Below, in pieces: positions 56,459 through 64,000 of a stretch of 64,000 nt of DNA; the first letter of the stretch is position 1, and each line of letters begins with the position of its first letter. The notes beneath the pieces are model-generated. The model ran no database searches and was not told where the DNA came from. It was given only the letters and a program-made list of their open reading frames with translations. Both the position numbers and the translations under genes were made by a program. Source of the stretch: Adineta steineri (taxonomy: Eukaryota > Rotifera > Eurotatoria > Adinetida > Adinetidae); the NCBI GenBank assembly GCA_905250115.1, contig CAJNOI010000248.1:1-64000 (forward strand), given 5' to 3'.

Positions 56459-57854
56459 AATAATAAATAAGATTGAATAAACTAAAATATTATAAAAATA
56501 ATACTTGGTTTTTTCCAACACAACAAAGAAAAAAGAAAAATTGTAACTTACTGTGTAATATTCGAGTTTTGAAATAAACGTTGACGTGAATTACAGTGAG
56601 ATGTTGACGGTCCTTTTATATGATGAAACTGGTGGGTTTTTCTAAAGATGAGACAGTAATTCTCTTGCTTAGTGTTAAGCGACATCTTGATGACTCAAAC
56701 TTTCGTTATTGAGTAATTATGATAAGAAAAAAAATTTTATGAGTCAAAAAGGTTGTTACTAATAACAACTGAGTATCTTATTCTACGTATTTTATTTTTA
56801 TTGGTTAGAAAATAAACCATTAAAATCCAGTATTTTTTGAGTCATATTATCTGGGAAAATCGCGAACCCAACTATTGCCTCTCATTTGATTTTAATGGAA
56901 TATGTAATACCTTTTAATAATAGCTATTTGTTTAATACAAATATTATGAGAGATGGAACATGTCTGGCAATCGAGAGAAACTGTTCCGCTTCAAGAAGAA
57001 ATCCTTTATCCTTCAAAAGGCAATGGGAAATCCTTTTTCGACCGAAATCAAAATAATTCGGAGTGCAAATGTTCATCCATATCTTCACTCATTAGGCGGC
57101 ATGGAAAACACATAGAGAGATATAGATCCTTGTATATTTACACTCTAAGAAAATTGTGCTAGGATATATGCTTTTTTCCCAGTACAAATAAATAATAATA
57201 TGAAGTGATTCATTCATATTTGCACTCATAAGAAGACATGAAAGAGACATAGATAGATAAAGATCACTGTATTTTTTCCCTTTAAGAAAATATATTAGCA
57301 GATATGAATTTTTATCAGTTGAAATGATTAAATAATAAAATGAAATGATTCATTCATCCATATCTCCGCTCTAAAAAAGACATGGAAGAGACATAGAGAG
57401 ATAAAAGTCATTTTATTTGTTCACTCCAAGTAGATAAGGTTTTTTTCCCAGTACAAATGAATGAGTAATAATATGAAATGATTCATCCACATCTCCACTC
57501 ATAATGAGAAATACAACTTGAAAAAAGCAATTTCTCTCTAAATGAAAACATCCATATCGTATTGAAGTAGATATTAACTGTAATTATTTTCACGTTTGCA
57601 TCATTCCTTTTGGAAAAAAGGATGTCTTATTTGTATGGTTTTGAATAAGACATTAAATAGATATCATTTTCGCTGTTTACCTTTGTAAGGAGTCAGATCA
57701 AAACTTATATCTAGTTAATATTTTTTCAATACGAAATTTGAACAATATTAAATTAGTTTTAATGTTCGAACCTATTTCATCATCATCATAAACAAATGAT
57801 GACGCAATGATTTATTTTTTTTGATTTATATTATTTTCAAAACTAATTGATTTA
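56459..57854. other. Intergenic region with tandem repeats
   Basis: It holds the Argonaute 5' region (a probable 5' UTR intron up to about 56555) and a tandem repeat block at 57040-57515. No gene is recognised; the plus-strand frame at 56953-57162 overlaps the repeat and is not called. Confidence 0.5.
57040..57515. repeat. Tandem repeat, period about 135 bp
   Basis: About 3.5 diverged units each contain CAGTACAAATxAATxA, ATGAAxTGATTCATTCAT, a CATATxTxCxCTC core, then GACATGxAAGAGACATAGA and AGATAxAxATC. Spacing of the first motif is about 137 and 133 bp. Confidence 0.65.
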
Positions 57855-59382
57855 TTACATATGTAACAAAAAATTATATTTTTTTATTTGAATTTCTTTT
57901 CGTAATTTTGTTTTTCCTTTGTCAGATAAATTGCAATTAAATAAATGAAGTTTTTTTAATGCACAATTTTGTTTAAACATTTGAATAAAATAATCAATAC
58001 TAATATCAGTCATATCATTATTTCCTGAAAGATATAAACCTTCTAAATGTATATTATAATATGTAAGAATATATGTTAAATATTTAATTCCATTATCATC
58101 AATATGATTCCCGAATAAACAAAGTGTTGTTATTGTTCGATTTGTAATTAACATTTCAGCTAAATATTGTGCACCTTTAGTTGTTATATTATTTCGTGCA
58201 AGATAAAGTTCTTTTAATGTTGAATTATTTCTTGAAAGTACACGTGTTAATGCATATACACCACTATCATTTATACAATTATCATTGAGATATAATTTTG
58301 TTAATGTTTTATTATTATATAAACCATTTGAAAGTATTAATGCACCTTGAGATGTTATCTGAGCATTCGATAACCAAAGTTCAGTACATTGTTTTTCAAT
58401 AACTGCTTTTTCAACAATTATTTTCATATCACAATCAGTTAATTGTTGAAATCGTAAATGTATAGATGAATTCAATGGATATTTAGCAATCAATTGTTCT
58501 AATTTTGGATTATGATTAGGATCATTTATTGTAGATGATTGATTAGCTTCATTTGTTAAAATTATATAAGGAATAGTACTATCAACATAAGGTAAATCCT
58601 AATCGAAGAAATTAAAAGTTAAATTATTTTATTTATCGTATTAGACTTACACAAGATAATTCTGTACTAACAGGTTTTGATTGTAAACGAGCGTATGGTG
58701 ATTGAATTTCTTTTAATTGTATCCATGAAAGTTTATTTTTTTGTTTAACACATTGTACTATTTGAAATTGTGTCGCAGGTAGAAGCATAAACATATCTGT
58801 TGTTGAATAATATGAATGTTTAGTAATATCTTTACTTGAATTACATTCAATAGTAAATATTGTTCGTTGATCTTTTTTACCTAAATATTTATCTGATTGT
58901 AATAAATCAAGTGAAGTTGTACATAAAGCAAAATCCAACCATGTTATTGTTTTATTTTTAGAATATTGTTCACGAATATCTAATTTAATACCACGATAAA
59001 TAATACGATCTGTTGATGGTAAACAATTTAATGCACCTAATAAAAGTTTTAAATAGAGATACCATGGTTTAAGTTTTTCACGATCGTTTGAACGTAAGAT
59101 TGTATTTAATACGACTGAAAGACATTGATCAAATGGTTGCCATTTTATAGTACATAGCATAATTGATGCTGATTGATCTTGAGTTAAACCATCAGCAGGA
59201 TTTATACATTTTTGTTTAACTAAATGTACATAAGTTTGTATCGAAGGTAAAATAGATATTAATGGTTCAATAGCTAATTCAAGTGAAACATTTGGTATTT
59301 TTTCATAATCTTCAAATGGAATTAAACAATCCGAACGAAGATTTTGTGTATTTTGTTTTGGTTTTTCATTGCATATACCCAT
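57855..59382 (-). CDS. ADP-ribosyltransferase-like / leucine-rich repeat protein
   Basis: Two exons, 59382-58651 and 58598-57855 (1476 nt, 491 aa), phase 0. The first 240 residues resemble the animal mono-ADP-ribosyltransferase fold: IIYRGIKLDIREQY carries the Arg of the R-S-E triad and FALCTTSLDLL the Ser-Thr-Ser-like strand. The expected Glu-x-Glu before the LLP turn is replaced (STTDMFMLLPATQFQIV), so transferase activity is doubtful. The second half has six or seven LRRs of the ribonuclease-inhibitor type, each about 28 residues (LTKLYLNDNCINDSGVYAL, LKELYLARNNITTKGAQYL). Bdelloids carry many such fusions. Function could be recognition or scaffolding (inference). The ATG is preceded directly by an AG, a possible leader splice site. 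Confidence 0.8.
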
Positions 59383-60644
59383 CTATGACTTTGTATTTTA
59401 TTATTCATAATGATTTTTAATTTGCATTTTAAGTTAAAAGGAGTCAGTAAACATGTGTGAACATTGACATTATATTAACCTGTTAAAAATGTGTTATTTC
59501 TTTTTCTTTTGATTTTACCAAAGGCAACAAATATAAAGAAAATAACACATCATTTGAAAAAAATTATTTCAACTTCATTATTTGCCTTGATTGATATAAA
59601 CAAAAAAATAGTTCGAAATCATTAATAATTTTCACACAAATTTATTTTCTTTTCCTTTAGGAACTATTCATTTACATTCCACACATAAAAAAACATAGAT
59701 AGAGATCGATCATTAAACATATACATAAAAATGTCAGGCGAATCTGTCTATAAAAAGCAAGTGAATGATTTCTTTTTAATGTTTTACTAAAAAGTGCAAC
59801 AGTCAACTAACTTTGAAAATATTTTCATATAAGTGGTTAAAAGTATGTGTAAAGATAATTATACAGACTATATGAAAATGTTGATATTGAATTCATGATA
59901 TCAACTTTATTATTAACGCTTTCGGGTCTATAGTACGATTTTTTCAAGTATCTTAATTGATGAATAACTTGCGGAGAGAAGTTCTCTTGATGATATAGAG
60001 GAAGCATTCGTGCAGAAATAGTAGCGTAACCAGGATTTTACTCCACGGCGAGTTGAGCTTCATGCTTACCAGGATTTTGCCTTAGGGAAGTTCAACTTCA
60101 TACTTTTTTAATCAATAGTTTCTAACAGTCTGGGAGAATCTCAAAATTTCCTAGGGGGACCTGAGCTCCCCGGTCGTTACGCCACTATGCAGAAATCTAT
60201 ATATAAATTATAGCCTTAATAAGGCCATTCACGTAGTAAGCCGGATAGGCTTTTCGAGAAACATCTGTATTCTAGAAATGAGAAGGACATGAGTACCCAA
60301 AGGCTTATTACAGTCAAAAACCAAACGTTTTGGTATTGCTACATGACTAAAATGGTGAACAGTGACCTTCTGGAATTCACAAAATATCTTCGTTTTTTCG
60401 TGAAGAACTTAAGTCAAGAGTAACTATTGGTAATATTCTATTACAACAGCACACACTGTCTACATTAAATATAAAATTGATGTATTAAATATGATCAAAT
60501 TGAAATACTTTTACTTCTCATAATAATTTCTTAAATATAAAAAAACAGTTTTCATTGTCAATGAACGACTTCGTTCTGTATCATGCTTAAAAACTAGCAT
60601 ATATACTGATAATGAATTTTTTTTTGTTGTCTATATAAAACGTT
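59383..60644. other. Intergenic region hosting a MITE
   Basis: No gene is recognised. The only defined feature is the hAT-type MITE at 60019-60187. Confidence 0.5.
60019..60187. mobile_element. hAT-type MITE (169 bp) with 8-bp target duplication
   Basis: Left end TAGTAGCGTAACCAGGATTT and right end (reverse complement) TAGTGGCGTAACGACCGGGG are inverted repeats. Perfect direct repeats TGCAGAAA flank it at 60011-60018 and 60188-60195. The termini match the element at 50524-50699, but the interiors differ; this one has an internal partial duplication (ACCAGGATTTT) and no G-rich hairpin. No coding capacity. Confidence 0.85.
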
Positions 60645-61790
60645 TTACAATAATAAATCAATTGCGGATTTAAAATACATTGTTTGATAGAAATAAAGTT
60701 GTTTTTTACTCCACCATGCAAGATTACAATCTTCTAAATTAAGTGTTGTTAATGATGTATTATGTCGAAGTAGATTTGTTATTGAATGTGTAGATAAATC
60801 ATTAATCGATGAGTTTCCTGCAAGACTTAACCATCGAAGTGTAGAATTATTATTAATTAATACATCAACTAAAATATTCATTCCTTCATAACTTATTCGA
60901 TTATAAGATAATGTTAATTTAATTAAAGTTTGATTTGTTTTCAACATTTCAGCTATTAATCGAACACCAATATCAGTAATTGAATTATTATTAAGATCAA
61001 GTAATTGAAGATGGGAATTTGTTGAAAGTGCATGAGCAATAAATTGAACACCAGAATCACATAGAAGATTATTTCGAAAACTTAATATTTCTAATAATAT
61101 ATCATTATCTAACACAGAAGCGATAATTGAAGCGCTTTCAGATGAAATTTTTTTATTAAATAAATCTAAACATGTACATCGTTGATTAATCAGTAAAGCT
61201 TTAACTGCAATTGCAACGTCATGGTTTTGTAAATTTCGTTGTTGTAAATCAATATTTAAATACGGGAAAAATTTACCATGTTTTTCTTCTAAGATTGATT
61301 CTAAAATAAAATATTTATTATTTCTATATATATTTGAACTACAATTACTTTGAGAGTCTAATGTCAATGATTGATATGAACATGTAGTTAAATGCGTTGA
61401 AAGTTCTTCACGTAATCCAATCCAAGAACAACTATTTTCATTATTTGAACAAGTAATAATTGCTTTTGGACATATTTCATAAATATGATTTTGAAAATAA
61501 CTTCGTCTAATATCCATTTGTTCACATAATTTACATTTAACTTGAATATTATCAAGTTCTATAAGAATATCAGGATCCGTAAGTGCTACTAAATGCTTTG
61601 ATTTTGTATATGATGAACATCGTGCACAATGATCATCCAACGATTTTTCTATACATCGTCGACAAAATACATATGCACATGGTGTTATAACAGGTTCAAT
61701 TAATGGTTTAACACATATATTACATACCAAATATTTTTCAATATTTTCTTTATTGATATATTCATAATAATTTTCAATTTTTATTTCCAT
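60645..61790 (-). CDS. RING/TRAF-zinc-finger-like protein with leucine-rich repeats
   Basis: A single-exon gene of 381 aa; the first ATG is at 61790 (MEIKIENYYEY). Residues 20-60 form a RING-like finger: C-N-I-C, PCAYVFCRRC, CARC. The usual Cys-x-His of the CGHxFC core is Cys-Ala-Tyr, so one canonical zinc ligand is missing. A TRAF-type finger region follows (CKLCEQMD, HIYEICPKAIITCSN, CSWIGLREELSTHLTTC). The C-terminal 190 residues are ribonuclease-inhibitor-type LRRs (LEILSFRNNLLCDSGVQFIA, LQLLDLNNNSITDIGVRLIA). The LRRs are similar to those of the neighbouring gene at 57855-59382. An E3 ubiquitin ligase role is possible but weakened by the altered RING. Confidence 0.82.
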   Translation of the reverse strand: MEIKIENYYEYINKENIEKYLVCNICVKPLIEPVITPCAYVFCRRCIEKSLDDHCARCSSYTKSKHLVALTDPDILIELDNIQVKCKLCEQMDIRRSYFQNHIYEICPKAIITCSNNENSCSWIGLREELSTHLTTCSYQSLTLDSQSNCSSNIYRNNKYFILESILEEKHGKFFPYLNIDLQQRNLQNHDVAIAVKALLINQRCTCLDLFNKKISSESASIIASVLDNDILLEILSFRNNLLCDSGVQFIAHALSTNSHLQLLDLNNNSITDIGVRLIAEMLKTNQTLIKLTLSYNRISYEGMNILVDVLINNNSTLRWLSLAGNSSINDLSTHSITNLLRHNTSLTTLNLEDCNLAWWSKKQLYFYQTMYFKSAIDLLL

Positions 61791-62285
61791 GAAAAAATAC
61801 ACTTGATTTATTACGACGAAATAAAATATTATTTATTCGTTTTTATGCATAGTCATCATTCTTATATATTATAACAATACTGAGTAGAGATATACAAGAT
61901 AACAATATTTATATAGAAGAAAATAATTTCTTATCTATTGCACCGGAGTACAAAAAAAAAGGCAACGTACTTTCGTATAATTCAATGTGACCTTACACGT
62001 ATTTTATCAATGCATAAATCATATGAAATTTATCTTAGAAAAAACATGATTGAACTTTTGAACTATTTGAGTTCATTATTCAGTGCTATTAGTCATTCAT
62101 ATTATTTGATAGTTATACTGTATAAGAGCGAGCTCTATCAGTTATATCTGATATACTTTTGAATAATAGAATAATATTTAAAATTAAGTTTCGATTGGCA
62201 CCAGCTTTTATTCTATATTATCATTATCAAGGATAATATATACACATATATGTATAAATAATATCAGTCGAATAACTATTCAAGA
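61791..62285. other. Divergent intergenic region
   Basis: About 500 bp between divergent genes. It should hold both promoters; no specific element is recognised. The overlapping plus-strand frame at 61938-62162 is not called. Confidence 0.5.
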
Positions 62286-64000
62286 ATGCCGTCGATAGCT
62301 ACAGTAACTCATCTTGATAAATTACCTATGGAATTAATTCATAAAATTTTAAATTATCTTACATATCATGATATATATCTTTCGCTTTATAACATTAGTA
62401 CATATATGAATACAATATTACATACTTATGATAAATATCAATTAGATTTTCAATCTATAAGTATGTCACAATTTTATATTACATTGAATCAGATTAATCC
62501 TTGTCAAGTTATCTCATTGACACTTTCAAATATGGATGAAACACCAGGTCAATTTTCATTATTTCTTTCATTATTTTCTATTCAACAATTTTCTCGTCTT
62601 CAATCACTTCAATTAATTCAACCATCTGGTCCAATTGATTTAAACAAGATTTTAATTCATTTACCTACATTTGATTCTCTTAAATCATTAGCAATTATTC
62701 ATTGTCAACCATCAAGTATTAATAAAGAAACATGTATGCTACTTTCATCATTTATTACTAATTCAGTATCACTTCGTCGATTATATTTATCTGGTATATT
62801 AAATAATATATTTGAATATAATATCAGTTCATCAATAGATCATCTTTATTTTAATGATAATATATGTAATACTATTTCATTGGGAACTATTGCATCTCAC
62901 ATGCCTCATTTAAAATCACTTGAAACAGCAATTACATTACATATGAATTATAATCATTTGCAATCTCTTATTCATTTAACACGATTAACTATGACGATAT
63001 TTATTAATATAAAAAATTCTGATTTAAAAATTTTATTACATAAAATGCCAACACTTACATTTTTTAAATTAATCGCAAGTGGAAAACAATGGTTTGATGG
63101 ACAATTTTGGGAAGAAAATTTACCATTAAATCTTCAAACATTTCAATTTAATTTTTCTACTCAATCTATAGTTTTTAATGAACAAATGGTTTTAGAAACA
63201 TTTCAAACATCATTTTGGCTTAAGCAAAAATCTTGGTATGTTATGTTAGATTATCAAATGAATCCTACAATGATACATCTTTATTCATTACCTTATTGTG
63301 ATACACAATTTTTTTATCGTCCATCAATGAATCCATCTCTTAAATTTCGTTCTTCAATATCTAATAATGAGCCTTATATGAATAAAGTAACAAGACTTAC
63401 AATTGATTTATCCACATTAATTACAGAGGTAAAAATTAATATTAATTAACAAAAAAAAACATAATTAATTTGACTATTTTAGAATATTTTTTCATTATCA
63501 TCAGTTCATTTTTTTTCAAATATTTCTACATTAACTTTAGCTGATAATGAATGTGATTTATCAGTTGAATTTCTATTGAATTTTTTTCAAACAAGTATTG
63601 ATCTTACACATGTTACTGAATTAAGATTAGGACAATTTCATCATCCAGATTTTATAAATATTCTATATAATCGTATGCCACGATTAAAATCTCTTCGAAT
63701 AACTGAAAAATTATTTAGTAAATTAGAAATGCTTGATTTTCGTAATATACATTCATTAACCATATGTGATTGTTTAACAAATATCGATCGAATGTGTTTA
63801 ATGTTTCCTAATATAAAATATCTTTGTGTACGATTAATAGCATTCGAACATATACGAAGACTTATGGAATTATTAGAAAAAACTTTAATTAATATTACAT
63901 TTAGACATATAAATCAAGAATTACAAGAACAAATTATACAATGGTTACCAAAATATTGTGGTAAACATCGTCAATATTCTTATAGTATTGATCAACATAT
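62286..64000 (+). CDS. F-box / leucine-rich-repeat-like protein (3' partial)
   Basis: Exon 1 is 62286-63428 (381 codons, phase 0). Exon 2 starts at 63483 after TTTTAG and is open to the window end, giving at least 553 residues. An F-box opens the protein (about residues 10-40: LDKLPMELIHKILNYLTYHD). F-boxes bind Skp1 in SCF ubiquitin ligases, and the remainder selects the substrate. The rest is irregular leucine-rich strands (RLQSLQLIQPSGPIDL, SLRRLYLSGIL, HLKSLETAITL) typical of a very large bdelloid F-box family. The C-terminus lies beyond the window. Confidence 0.85.

Noticed and set aside
56459-56521. N-terminal extension of Argonaute (21 residues)
   Set aside because: It contains a TTTTAG acceptor and AT-rich sequence, so it is better read as a 5' UTR intron.
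57040-57515. CRISPR-like array (regular repeat spacing)
   Set aside because: Units diverge throughout with no constant repeat plus unique spacers, and the genome is eukaryotic.

Overview
The window looks like nuclear DNA of a bdelloid rotifer (Adineta/Rotaria-like). It is AT-rich, with short GT-AG introns of about 45-80 nt alongside a few long ones. Its gene content is animal (polycystin, Argonaute, NOL9, PEPCK) mixed with bacterial-style families (caspase-like C14, pentapeptide repeats, Gfo/Idh/MocA). It is sprinkled with TGTGGG-type G-rich repeats, the unit I recall as the bdelloid telomere repeat. Species is not determinable here. Gaps of N lie at 16254-16263 and 46566-46665.

Layout. 1-5.4 kb: a minisatellite, then a caspase-like gene whose last exon can splice in phase to a downstream NHL beta-propeller exon. 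6.2-6.9 kb: a broken PLAT-domain pseudogene. 8.2-14.5 kb: a seven-exon secreted protein with two NHL propellers and two copies of an unnamed beta-type module, all joined by phase-1 introns. 15.2-20.9 kb, minus strand: three paralogous membrane proteins with one TM segment, an 11-residue-repeat coiled coil and pentapeptide repeats. 22.7-23.9 kb: another NHL gene. 25.5-27.9 kb: GTP-type PEP carboxykinase. 28.7-29.9 kb: a Gfo/Idh/MocA oxidoreductase. 30.4-39.1 kb: a very large polycystin-1-like gene whose N-terminus is an NHL propeller. 39.6 kb: a small His/Gly-rich peptide. 41.6-44.0 kb: a secreted low-complexity protein. 47.1-47.7 kb: a TIL-type protease inhibitor. 48.0-53.0 kb: a B-box-like protein followed after 63 nt by NOL9-like polynucleotide kinase. 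53.5-56.5 kb: Argonaute. 57.9-61.8 kb: two LRR genes (ADP-ribosyltransferase-LRR and RING-like-LRR). 62.3 kb to the end: an F-box/LRR protein running off the window.

I rebuilt exon structures by hand from GT-AG signals. For every multi-exon gene the exon lengths sum to a multiple of three and phases match at each junction, which is good internal evidence. Transcripts were not available. The strongest observations are the NHL-polycystin fusion, the possible caspase-NHL fusion, the recurrent palindromes built from telomere-like TGTGGG arms, and two intact-looking hAT-type MITEs with perfect 8-bp target duplications.
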